Translations under genes and position numbers: made by a program
Assembly: GCA_001899585.1 (NCBI GenBank)
Contig: MKWE01000024.1
Coordinates: 13,882-77,405 of the forward strand
DNA length: 63,524 bases
Direction of reading: 5' to 3'
Origin: Rhodospirillales bacterium 70-18
GTDB taxonomy: Bacteria; Pseudomonadota; Alphaproteobacteria; Acetobacterales; Acetobacteraceae
Notes under the pieces: generated by a model
What the model saw: only the letters and a program-made list of their open reading frames with translations
Databases searched by the model: none
Told to the model about the DNA's origin: nothing
Part shown: piece by piece, positions 8,474 through 16,236 of the stretch
Numbering within the stretch: position 1 is the first letter of the stretch
Layout of the letters: each line of letters begins with the position of its first letter

Positions 8474-9256
8474 CTAGAGCGGCCCGAACAAAGCTTCCAG
8501 AGCGGCTCCTCGGGGTGCGCCGCTTTGAAGGATCAGTTCGCCATCGCTGCCTTGCGCGACGAGGCCGGGCGTACCGCTAAAGCCAAGCCGCCTCATCAGC
8601 TCAACATTGCCGGTGAGCTTGGTGTTGGTCTCCGGCGAGATCTTCGCCAGCGGGGCAATCCCGCCGGAGCCGTGGTTCATCTCGTTTTGCGTCAAGGCGG
8701 CTTGCGGATCGGCGGCTTCGATGATTGCGGCTGCCTTCGCAGCCGAGTCTGCCCGGATCACACCCACCATGACGTGGCGAAGCTGGACCTTGCCGGCCTC
8801 CACCCATGGCCGCGCCGAACGCCATAGCTCATTGCAAAATGGGCAATTGGCGTCGGTGAATGCGTAGACGACGCGCTCCGCATTCGGATTGCCGTCCTGA
8901 ACCCAGGCCGCGGCTTCAAGCGCTCCCCAGGCCTCCCGCTGCATCGGCTCGCTCGTTGCCTGCTTCAACGCGGCGTCGGCAACAGAATCGCCCTTGGCAT
9001 CGATCAGGGTGCCGATCAGCGCATAATTGGCGTCGGGCATGATGTAGACGGCCAGCGGCTGCGTGCCCGAGCTCGCGGCATAGGCCTGCAATCCGCCCGG
9101 CACCTCCAGGGGGCCGTGGATAGTCAGGCCCTGGCTCTTCAGCGACGCAAGGATCGCCTCGGAGTTGCTTGCCGTCTGTAACGAGGCCGTTTCAGTATTG
9201 TCGTTGCAGCCGGCGAGCATCGTTGCGAGCGCGATGGCGGGTAGAAGCTTTTTCAT
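8474..9256 (-). CDS. dsbG: Thiol:disulfide interchange protein DsbG-like, predicted lipoprotein
   Basis: A 260-residue protein with an N-terminal dimerisation-like region and a C-terminal thioredoxin fold with CPFC (Cys138, Cys141) and FSGTPGL carrying the cis-proline. In E. coli, DsbG is a DsbD-dependent periplasmic reductase that rescues sulfenylated single cysteines, notably in L,D-transpeptidases. The signal ends in LAGC (Cys17), so this copy is predicted to be lipid-anchored, unlike the soluble E. coli protein. The start is the ATG before KKLLPAIALA; the longer open frame upstream would bury the signal. A CTTAAG-type repeat lies 62 bp upstream. Confidence 0.85.
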   Translation of the reverse strand: MKKLLPAIALATMLAGCNDNTETASLQTASNSEAILASLKSQGLTIHGPLEVPGGLQAYAASSGTQPLAVYIMPDANYALIGTLIDAKGDSVADAALKQATSEPMQREAWGALEAAAWVQDGNPNAERVVYAFTDANCPFCNELWRSARPWVEAGKVQLRHVMVGVIRADSAAKAAAIIEAADPQAALTQNEMNHGSGGIAPLAKISPETNTKLTGNVELMRRLGFSGTPGLVAQGSDGELILQSGAPRGAALEALFGPL

Positions 9257-9317
9257 TCGTGAGGCACCAGTCGATGTTATGGACAGATCTGAATGTCTGC
9301 TGCCTTTTGCCTGCGAG

Positions 9318-9334
9318 CTTAAGGCAGCATTAAG
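9318..9334. promoter_or_regulatory. CTTAAG direct repeat (site 3)
   Basis: CTTAAG at 9318-9323 and ATTAAG at 9329-9334, period 11 bp, between the stop of ldtD and the start of dsbG. It is placed to regulate dsbG. Confidence 0.55.
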
Positions 9335-9354
9335 CTCCGCCGCGGCGTTTGCCG

Positions 9355-10536
9355 TCACGAGCCGTCCACCAGAGAATAGATGTCTTTCCTGAACTGCGCC
9401 GGCCCCGCCGGAACGCCCCAGGCAGTGATGTAGACGAAGTGGACCGGAACGGGATTGGTGATCGCGACGTCCCGGCGCTGACCATTGGTCAGGAATTCCG
9501 CGACGGCCTCGGTAGACCAACCCGGCGTATCCTTGAGCAGCCAGGTCACGAATTCCGGAATGCGCTGAACCCTGACGCAGCCGGATGAGTGAAAGCGGCT
9601 GGCATCGCCGAACAGGCCCGGGTCGGGCGTGTCGTGAAGATAGACCGAATGTTGATTGGCGAAGTTGATGCGGACACGTCCAAGGGCATTGCGGCTCCCC
9701 GGCTCCTGCCGGAATACGTAGTTGGTCGCCTCGTCGGTGCTCCAGTCAATGCTCGACGGCGACACTTCTTTCCAGTTGCCGGTGTAAATACGCATCCCCA
9801 TACGCGTCAGGTAATCCGGGTCCCTGCGGATGATCGGGATGAGATCGCGGCGGATGATGCTTTTCGGCACATGCCAATAGGGATTGAAGTTAATCTCGTG
9901 GATCTTGCTCGAAAGCAGCGGCGTCGCGCGATTGGGCTGACCGACGACGGCCGACTGGCGAAGCACCACGGCGCCATCTTCGACCATCTCGATCTGCGCC
10001 GAGGGAACGTTGACCGTCACCTGGCGACGATCGTCGACCAGAGCGGCCTGCAATCTGGGAATATTCGCAGTGAGGCTCCGCGCCCTGTCTGCCGCCGGAC
10101 GGTTGAGCGCCTCGAACGTGGCAGCGCCCGCCACCCCGTCCACGGTGAGGCCATGCCGCGCCTGAAACCTGCGAATGGCGGCGTCGACGAAGCTGTCGAC
10201 GACGGTGCCCGCGCCATATTGCGTCGCCAGGTCGCCCGTCACAGCGAGGCGTTGGCGCAGCCAGGAAACGTCGTTGCCCTGCGCGCCAAGGGAAAGCCGT
10301 TGCGTGAACGGATAGGCCGGCCATCCGCCTTCCGCCGCCCAACCGGCGTAGGTTTCGGAGGCAATTCGCGTCGCGTGCAATGTCGTCGCCGACAACAGCG
10401 GTGTTTCCACGTCCTGGAGCCCGTCCATACGGGCGCTTGCCGTGTCGAAGGCCCCGTCCCAGGCGTGCGCGGGTGCGGAGGCGAAGGTTGCGGCTGCCAG
10501 GCCGCCGACCAAAAGAGAGCGTCGATCCAGCATCAC
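9355..10536 (-). CDS. L,D-transpeptidase with peptidoglycan-binding domain (LdtD/YcbB-like)
   Basis: A 393-residue protein: a signal with twin arginine-like start (LDRRSLLVGGLAAA), a peptidoglycan-binding repeat at about 80-145, and a YkuD domain whose catalytic site is HSSGCVRV (Cys320) with His301. Cys320 is the only cysteine in the whole protein. It forms 3-3 cross-links independently of penicillin-binding proteins. Its start overlaps the stop of the upstream dsbA-like gene as ATGA, directly coupling a thiol oxidoreductase to a cysteine-dependent cell-wall enzyme. Confidence 0.9.
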   Translation of the reverse strand: MMLDRRSLLVGGLAAATFASAPAHAWDGAFDTASARMDGLQDVETPLLSATTLHATRIASETYAGWAAEGGWPAYPFTQRLSLGAQGNDVSWLRQRLAVTGDLATQYGAGTVVDSFVDAAIRRFQARHGLTVDGVAGAATFEALNRPAADRARSLTANIPRLQAALVDDRRQVTVNVPSAQIEMVEDGAVVLRQSAVVGQPNRATPLLSSKIHEINFNPYWHVPKSIIRRDLIPIIRRDPDYLTRMGMRIYTGNWKEVSPSSIDWSTDEATNYVFRQEPGSRNALGRVRINFANQHSVYLHDTPDPGLFGDASRFHSSGCVRVQRIPEFVTWLLKDTPGWSTEAVAEFLTNGQRRDVAITNPVPVHFVYITAWGVPAGPAQFRKDIYSLVDGS

Positions 10537-11132
10537 CTCCGCTTCCCCCTCGCTTCAAGCACTGCCTGGGTGAGGCCGGCTCGATCGAGCACGCCACCGT
10601 AAATCTTCGAACCGATGGCGAATGAGGGCGTGCCGGACAGGCCGAAGGCCTTGGCCATCCGGTCGTTGCGCGACAACGTGTCCGCTACTGCTTCAGGTGA
10701 GTGAGCTGACGCGAGGCCTTTGACGCTGGCATCCTCGAGCACCTCGATCACGTCGCTCTCGGTGAGGCGCCCTTCAGTACCCATCAACGCCTCGTGCGCG
10801 CGGCCGTAGGCCTGCGGATCGAGGGCGAGAACGCGTTCGGCCGCGAATCGCGACGCTTCGCCGAAGATCGGCCAATCGCGCATCATGAGGCGCAGATTGC
10901 CGTCGTCGCCGACGAACTTCTTGAGCTCGGGGTAGGTGCTCTTGCAGAAGGGGCACTGGTAGTCGAAGAACTCGACGATCGTGACGTCACCGTTCGGATT
11001 GCCGAGCACGGGCGTCACCGGATCAGAGAACACGTCCTCAGGGGATGGCTGCTGGGCCGCAACGCGTGTGCCGGTCGCCGGTATGGACAGGAGAGCGGCG
11101 GTCGAGATCAGAAAGCATCGTCGTGACGGCAT
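10533..11132 (-). CDS. DsbA-family thiol oxidoreductase
   Basis: A 199-residue exported protein with an N-terminal signal (PSRRCFLISTAALL) and a thioredoxin/DsbA fold carrying CPFC (Cys60, Cys63) and SGTPSF with the cis-proline. It belongs to the short DsbA group that includes BdbD and ScsC-like proteins. It may oxidise, isomerise or shuttle electrons from DsbD. It is first in an operon with the LdtD-like gene, preceded by a CTTAAG repeat at 11178-11194. Confidence 0.87.
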   Translation of the reverse strand: MPSRRCFLISTAALLSIPATGTRVAAQQPSPEDVFSDPVTPVLGNPNGDVTIVEFFDYQCPFCKSTYPELKKFVGDDGNLRLMMRDWPIFGEASRFAAERVLALDPQAYGRAHEALMGTEGRLTESDVIEVLEDASVKGLASAHSPEAVADTLSRNDRMAKAFGLSGTPSFAIGSKIYGGVLDRAGLTQAVLEARGKRR

Positions 11133-11177
11133 CCATTCGGTCCTCGGTGGATTTACGGACCGAAACGCAATCGCAAG

Positions 11178-11194
11178 CTTAAGCTAGCCTTAAG
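11178..11194. promoter_or_regulatory. CTTAAG direct repeat (site 4)
   Basis: CTTAAG at 11178-11183 and 11189-11194, period 11 bp, about 46 bp upstream of the dsbA-ldtD operon start. Confidence 0.6.
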
Positions 11195-11304
11195 TGGACA
11201 AGCCGACGGTTCTCTCACACCGCTTGTATCCGCTTTGCTCCCGTAGGCGCCAAACGTGCGCTGGCGCTATCGTAGAGGACCGCGGACCACGATCATGAAA
11301 ACAG

Positions 11305-11401
11305 CCGCCTCAAAAACGCGGGCGAGGACGCATATGCGCGGGTCACATCCAGAACCGCGCAATTGTGAGTCGGGGGTGCGCGGCACCCTCTTTTGAGGCG
11401 G
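11305..11401. repeat. Distant 11-bp inverted repeat in intergenic DNA
   Basis: CCGCCTCAAAA (11305-11315) and its exact complement TTTTGAGGCGG (11391-11401) bracket 75 bp in the gap between dsbA and the acfC-like gene. A small hairpin GGGTGC-GCG-GCACCC sits inside near the right arm. It may be a small mobile-element scar or a weak terminator; no gene is seen in the 11196-11418 gap. Confidence 0.3.
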
Positions 11402-12161
11402 TCGCTTGGGCCCAGCGATTATCGAGTGATCCAGCCCCATTTAGCAAAAATGTCGGCACCCTCCTTGGCCTTCAAAAACTCGTCGAACTCCGCCGACAGA
11501 GGATTGCGTTTGCCGCGCTCGGTCGCTGCAATGCCGATGTCGCGATAGATGCGATAACTTGGCTCGACCTCGACGAGATCGGCCAGTTCGGGAGCCTCGC
11601 GTTGCCAGATGTTCCAGATGATCCACGCGTCCAATGTCTGGTCCGACGTCCATGCTTTCTTCGCTTGAGCGCTATTCTCGGCGACGACGGCGATATTTGA
11701 GCGAAGCGCACGGACATCGGCGATGCTTCCGAGGCGTCCGGCAATGTCTTCCCAGAGTCCGTTCTGTCCCGCCCCGTTGACGACAAGGATTCTGTGACCG
11801 GGCTTAAGCAGATCGGCGATGCCGCCAATCTTCTCCGGATTGCCTAGGCGCACGAGGATTGCAGACGGTCGCAGGTAAAGCGGGTAGACGTCCTCCGATT
11901 TCAGTCGGCCGTCGAACATGGACACGAAGTCGTGCATCATTGTTTCCGAGCCGCTGTAGATCAGATCGGCGTCGTTCAAAGCCGATTGACGCCACTGCGA
12001 GGTGGGCCCGGCGGTCACCACGACGTCCTTGTTCTTGAGTTTCGCGAAAGCGGCCGCCGCCTCTTTCATCGCCGACGCCGGACCGCCAGGTCCATAGACC
12101 CTAAGATCCGCAGCACTGCCAGCGATCGGCACGCCGAAGGCGAACAAAGCAATAAGAACTA

Positions 12162-13006
12162 GGGTCAGGACTCATTGATCAGAGCCAGAAGATAACAGTG
12201 GCTGCGATGCAGATGGCGGACATGAAGGTGTGTGCGCATCGGTCGTAACGGGTGTGGATGCGCCGCCAGTCCTTGAGCCTGCCGAACATGTTCTCGATCT
12301 TGTGCCGCTGACGATAGAGTTTGCGGTCATGTTCGATCGGGTTTTTGCGGTTCGACTTCGATGGGATGCAGGCCATGATCCCTCGTTCGGCGAGAGCTCG
12401 GCGAAACCAGTCGGCATCGTAGCCCTTGTCGGCAAGCAACTGGCTAGCGGGCGGCAACGCATCGAGCATCAACGCCGCCCCCTTGTAGTCGCTCATCTGG
12501 CCTTCGCTGAGCAGCATGACGACGGGGCGCCCCTGACCGTCGCAGACGGCATGCAGCTTTGAGTTCAGGCCGCCTTTCGTGCGCCCGATACGTCGGGGAA
12601 CAGGCCCTTTTTTAAAAGGCTGGCAGCCGTGCGATGCGCCTTCAGATGCGTCGCATCGATCATCAGGCGAGATGGCTTACCAGCCTTGCGCGCCAGTTCG
12701 GCAAAGATCTTGTTGAACACGCCGAGACGGCTCCAGCGCACGAACCGGTTATAGATCGTCTTGTGCGGACCATAGCCGGGTGGCGCATCGCGCCAGCGCA
12801 AACCATTTCGGATGACGAAGACGATGCCGCTGATCACCCGCCGGTCATCAACCCGCGCAATCCCGTGCGACAATGGAAAATACGGTTCGATCCGGCGCAT
12901 CTGCGCCTCCGATAGCAGCAAAAGATCAGTCATGGCGATGCCTCCCAGCATCACCATTGAATCAATCCGCCAACCATCGCGCAACAAATTTAATGGGTCC
13001 TGAGCC
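12162..13006 (-). mobile_element. IS5-family insertion sequence (IS427-like group)
   Basis: An 845-bp element with imperfect terminal inverted repeats (GGGTCAGGACTCATT at 12162 and GGCTCAGGACCCATT read from 13006; 13 of 15 match) and a TA target duplication at 12160-12161 and 13007-13008. It carries one transposase in two overlapping frames, as in the IS427 group of IS5. The clean duplication and intact frames point to a recent insertion. Confidence 0.9.
12179..12933 (-). CDS. IS5-family DDE transposase made by -1 frameshifting
   Basis: The first frame starts at ATG 12933 (MTDLLLLSEAQ) and ends at 12565. The second frame covers the rest to 12179 and holds ADKGYDADWFR and the KLYRQRHKIENMFGRLKDWRR block of the IS5 catalytic domain. 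The first frame has IDATHLKAHR. The two join at the heptamer A-AAA-AAG (12613-12607, minus strand), the classic -1 slippery site; shifting back one base continues KKGPVPRRIGRTKGG without a gap. Both parts look intact, so transposase is probably functional. Confidence 0.88.
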
Positions 13007-13218
13007 TAGCCGAAATAGGGGCATGTCTTTCCTCCGCTGTTCATCAAAGTTGTTGTTCCAACTACGAAGCCGGATACGCACGGTCAGGCGTGGGCGATGA
13101 TTGTTGGTGCCAGCGTCTCTCTGATCTGCTCGCGTATTGCACCGGCCTTTCCGCGCCGTCGGTATGGTGGGCGATGCGCCGCTGGCATCGGACGTGGTCG
13201 GCCGGCAGAGCGCTGCGG

Positions 13219-13998
13219 TCAACCAATGAAGGCGCCCGCGCTCCGGTAGAGAACATAGGCCGCGACCACGAAGATCAGCGCCGCGAAGACGCGGTTGAGC
13301 GTGTCCTTGCCGGATGACAAACGGTTGGCGAGCATCATGCCGAGAATCCCGCCAACGATCCCTCCGGCGATGAACTCGAACGCGACGGGCCAGTCGACGA
13401 GGCCGGACGCGGCATAGTTCAGCGCGGTGGCGAGCCCGAAGCTGCCCACGGCCAGCAGTGATGAGCCGACCGCCTTGATCGTCGGCATGCCCGTCGCGAG
13501 GATGAGGCCCGGCACGATCAGGAAGCCGCCGCCGATTCCGAAGAAGCCTGAGGCGGACCCGGCCGCGAAGGCGACGGTGGCGGTGATCAGGCATGTCCTC
13601 AGATCGGCCGGACGTTCGGCGGATGCGGCGGCTTTGCGCGGCCGGAGCATCATGACGCCAACGAGGATCATGAGCAGACCGAACAGGAAGAGAAGGCGCT
13701 GGCCGTCGACCAGCTTGCCGAGCGTAGAGCCGGCGAGCGCGCCGAACGTGCCGACGCCGGCGAAGACGATCGCGCAGCGCCAACGGACGTTGCCGCTGCG
13801 AGCATGGCCGATGAGATTGGCGAAGGCGTTGACCGAAACGGCGAGCGCGCTCGTGCCGATGGCGATATGTGGCTGTGTCACGCCGACGACGTAGAGCAGC
13901 AGCGGCGTCGCCAGGATCGAGCCGCCGCCACCGACGAGACCGAGGGAAAAGCCGACGAGTCCGCCCGAAGCGAGCGCGGGGCCGATATTGGCAAGCAT
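13219..13998 (-). CDS. TauE/SafE (TSUP) family sulfite/sulfur exporter
   Basis: A 259-residue inner-membrane protein with about eight hydrophobic helices and two TauE repeats marked by GLVGGGGSILATPLLL (N half) and GFFGIGGGFLIVPGLI (C half). The family moves sulfite, sulfoacetate or thiosulfate across the membrane. It lies 3 bp after the YeeE-like gene in the blh operon and probably handles sulfite made by the persulfide dioxygenase. The 190 bp between its stop and the acfC start hold no gene. Confidence 0.88.
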   Translation of the reverse strand: MLANIGPALASGGLVGFSLGLVGGGGSILATPLLLYVVGVTQPHIAIGTSALAVSVNAFANLIGHARSGNVRWRCAIVFAGVGTFGALAGSTLGKLVDGQRLLFLFGLLMILVGVMMLRPRKAAASAERPADLRTCLITATVAFAAGSASGFFGIGGGFLIVPGLILATGMPTIKAVGSSLLAVGSFGLATALNYAASGLVDWPVAFEFIAGGIVGGILGMMLANRLSSGKDTLNRVFAALIFVVAAYVLYRSAGAFIG

Positions 13999-14001
13999 GG
14001 C

Positions 14002-14430
14002 TCACCCCTTTCCGGCCAGGAACCGATCATGCGTGACCATTCCAATGACCATCGCGACGGCGAAGATCACCGTGGGGAGCAGGCCGAGTGACAGGGATGC
14101 GATCGCAGGACCGGGGCAGAAGCCGGCCAGGCCCCAGCCCACGCCGAAGATCGCCGATCCGAGGATGAGCGGGCGGTCGATGCGGGTTTTGGCCGGCAGA
14201 TGAAGTTGGGCGTCGAGCAGCGGCTTGTTGATCGCGAAAGCGATCCTGTACCCGATGAAGGCGACGATCACCCCCGCACCGAGCACGAAGATCAGGCTCG
14301 GATCCCACGCGCCGGTGATGTCGAGGAAGGCCTTGACCTTGGCCGGGTTGAGCAGGCCCGAAATTGCGAGACCGAGCCCGAACAGAAGACCGGCTGCGAG
14401 CGCCGTCAGCATGCGAAGCAGCGGCGTCAT
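14002..14430 (-). CDS. YeeE/YedE half-transporter (DUF6691, PmpB-like)
   Basis: A 142-residue protein with four or five membrane helices and the motif GLAGFCPGPA, whose cysteine matches the essential thiosulfate-contacting cysteine type of YeeE. It is half of the usual YeeE length. The other half is the adjacent overlapping gene (14427-14846). Such split pairs occur in bigR/blh and pmpAB operons and are thought to move sulfur species. Confidence 0.85.
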   Translation of the reverse strand: MTPLLRMLTALAAGLLFGLGLAISGLLNPAKVKAFLDITGAWDPSLIFVLGAGVIVAFIGYRIAFAINKPLLDAQLHLPAKTRIDRPLILGSAIFGVGWGLAGFCPGPAIASLSLGLLPTVIFAVAMVIGMVTHDRFLAGKG

Positions 14431-14846
14431 AGCCAGCCTCCGAGGCGCATCACCAGCACCGTGACGATCGCCGTCGCGAGGAAGGTCAGCACCGCGGCGA
14501 ACGACCGGGGCGACAGACGTGCCAGTCCCGAGATACCGTGCCCGGAGGTGCAGCCGGATCCCATGCGGGTGCCGAAGCCGACGAGCAGGCCGGCGACGAT
14601 CAGGAGGGGCCAGGATGCCGTTACGATCACTTGCGGCGCATTGCCGAAGATCGTGAGATAGGCCAGCGGACCGAGAAGGAGGCCGGCGACGAATGCGATA
14701 TCGTGGCCGAAGCGCTCGCCGCGCTGGCCGAGCAATCCACCGACGATGCCGCTGATACCGGCGATGCGGCCGTTGAGCAGCATGAGAAGACTTGCCGACA
14801 AGCCGATCAGCGCGCCGCCGGCAAGGGGAGCAAGATAGGCGTCCAT
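14427..14846 (-). CDS. YeeE/YedE half-transporter (PmpA-like)
   Basis: A 139-residue membrane protein with about four helices and the YeeE motif GSGCTSGHGISGLARLS. It overlaps the second half-transporter by 4 bp (ATGA) and the blh stop by 3 bp (ATGA), so the three are coupled. The start ATG at 14846 was chosen because of this coupling; an upstream in-frame extension lies wholly within blh. Confidence 0.86.
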   Translation of the reverse strand: MDAYLAPLAGGALIGLSASLLMLLNGRIAGISGIVGGLLGQRGERFGHDIAFVAGLLLGPLAYLTIFGNAPQVIVTASWPLLIVAGLLVGFGTRMGSGCTSGHGISGLARLSPRSFAAVLTFLATAIVTVLVMRLGGWL

Positions 14847-16153
14847 CACCAGACCGCCCCCTCGAGCGCGTCGAGCGGAATTTTTAGATAGCGCCGGCCG
14901 TTGCCCTCCGGTTCGGGAAGCCGGCCGCCGGCCATGTTCACCTGAAGCGCATGCAGGATGAGCTTGGGCATTGGCAGCGTGGCGTCGCGTGCCTCGCGCA
15001 GGGCGACGAAGCTTGCCTCCGTCTGTTCGACGATATGCGGGTTGAAGTTCTTCTGCTCCGCGACCGTGCTTTCCCATCGCGGCTGTCGGCCATCAGGCTG
15101 GTAGTCGTGTCCGGTGAACACGCGCGTCTCGTCCGGCAGGGCGAGAATGTCCTGAATGGACTTCCAGAGAACCTTGGCGCTGCCGCCCGGGAAATCAGCG
15201 CGCGCCGTGCCGGAGTCCGGCATGAACAGCGTGTCGTGGACGAAGGCGGCGTCGCCGATCACGTAGGTGATCGATGCGAGGGTGTGCCCCGGCGAGAACA
15301 TCACCCGCGCATCTATCGTGCCGACCTTGAAGGTATCTCCGTCGGCGAAGAGCTGGTCCCACTGGCGGCCGTCAGCCGGGAAGTCCGGCCAATTGTAGAT
15401 CCCTTTCCATAGAGCCTGCACATCCACGACATGGGCTCCGATCGCGGTCGGAGCTCCGGTCTTCTCCTTGAGATAGCGGGCGGCGGAAAAATGGTCGGCG
15501 TGAGGATGGGTATCGAGGATCCATTCGACCGTCAGGCCCTCGTCGGCGATGTAGGCGAGGATTTCGTCGGCATGCTCGGTCCTGGTCGATCCGGATTTCT
15601 CGTCGTAGTCGAGAACCGGGTCTACGATGGCGCATTTTGCCGTGGCTGGATCGCTGACGACGTACTGGATGCTCCAGGTGCGCGGATCGAAGAAGCCTTT
15701 GACTTTTGGCTTGACGGGAGCGGGAGGACGATTTGCGGCAAGCCATGTCCGCGCTGCATCGGGCGCAATGCCGACGTCGTTCGCGACGGCGATCAGCTTG
15801 TCGTTGCCGAAGCCTTCCACGTCGGCATTGCCGGCCAGGATCCACATGTAGAACGAGCGCGCGCCCGACCTGCAATGCGCGATCACCGGTCCGTCCGACG
15901 CGACGATCGCCTCCGCGAACCGCCGAACGTCCTCCGGCCGCATGTTGCTGCTCGTTACCGGGATGAAGACATAGTCGAGGCCCGCCGCTCTGGCCGCCTC
16001 CTCCTCCGCAGCCGATCCCGGCTGTGAGCCTTCTTCGCCATCCGGCCGATTATTGATGACCGTCTTGTAGCCGCGTCGGGCGAGTTCCGCGAAATCCTTG
16101 GGCTGCAACTGCCCCAGGACAGAAAATTTCTCCGTGACGGGAATGGGTTTCAT
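14846..16153 (-). CDS. blh: Blh-type bifunctional rhodanese/persulfide dioxygenase
   Basis: A 435-residue fusion. Residues 1-115 are a DUF442/TIGR01244 phosphatase-like rhodanese domain with HCRSGARS (Cys94). From about 150 to the end is an ETHE1-type metallo-beta-lactamase domain with THPHADH (216-221) and later metal-ligand regions SPGHT and GHDYQ. ETHE1 enzymes oxidise glutathione persulfide to sulfite; the rhodanese part transfers sulfane sulfur. It is first in the operon blh-pmpA-pmpB-tauE-acfC and divergent from sulfide:quinone oxidoreductase, a standard sulfide-detoxification pairing. No BigR-type repressor is encoded nearby. Confidence 0.92.
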   Translation of the reverse strand: MKPIPVTEKFSVLGQLQPKDFAELARRGYKTVINNRPDGEEGSQPGSAAEEEAARAAGLDYVFIPVTSSNMRPEDVRRFAEAIVASDGPVIAHCRSGARSFYMWILAGNADVEGFGNDKLIAVANDVGIAPDAARTWLAANRPPAPVKPKVKGFFDPRTWSIQYVVSDPATAKCAIVDPVLDYDEKSGSTRTEHADEILAYIADEGLTVEWILDTHPHADHFSAARYLKEKTGAPTAIGAHVVDVQALWKGIYNWPDFPADGRQWDQLFADGDTFKVGTIDARVMFSPGHTLASITYVIGDAAFVHDTLFMPDSGTARADFPGGSAKVLWKSIQDILALPDETRVFTGHDYQPDGRQPRWESTVAEQKNFNPHIVEQTEASFVALREARDATLPMPKLILHALQVNMAGGRLPEPEGNGRRYLKIPLDALEGAVW

Positions 16154-16184
16154 GGAGTCGCTCCTTGACGCTTGTCAATATGAA

Positions 16185-16214
16185 TTACATACTTACATAA
16201 AACCAGATATGTAA
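16185..16214. promoter_or_regulatory. Inverted repeat operator in blh/sqr divergent promoter
   Basis: In the 83-bp gap, TTACATA (16193-16199) and TATGTAA (16208-16214) form a perfect 7-bp inverted repeat with an 8-bp spacer. A third TTACATA precedes it at 16185-16191. AT-rich palindromes at this position are bound by BigR/SqrR-type ArsR persulfide sensors in related systems. That regulator must be encoded elsewhere. Confidence 0.55.
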
Positions 16215-16236
16215 ATCTGCAAGTGGGAGGATCGCC

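Larger units (their letters stand above)
11419..13024 (-). pseudogene. AcfC-like solute-binding protein interrupted by an IS element
   Basis: The gene for a periplasmic substrate-binding protein (VYGPGGPASAMKEAA, VTAGPTSQW, IYSGSETMM are typical of the AcfC/ModA-like group) is split inside its signal peptide by the 845-bp insertion at 12162-13006. The original start (ATG at 13024, preceded by GGAGG) and five following codons lie right of the insertion. Removing the IS and one TA copy joins MPLFRL in frame to VLIALFAFGVPIAG, giving a good signal peptide. The left part (11419 to about 12147) is intact, with no stop or shift seen. In the present state a stop in the IS end precedes it, so only an internal TTG restart with a shortened signal could be made. 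It lies downstream of the blh-pmp-tauE genes. Confidence 0.85.

Noticed and set aside
11812-11820. Single CTTAAG copies inside genes (also near 16279 and 20694)
   Set aside because: They are unpaired and within coding sequence, unlike the five 11-bp-phased intergenic pairs.
12962-14005. 347-codon minus-strand frame covering the IS end, acfC start and tauE
   Set aside because: Most of it is the wrong frame of tauE with arginine-rich low-complexity translation; only its last codons are real, as the original acfC start.
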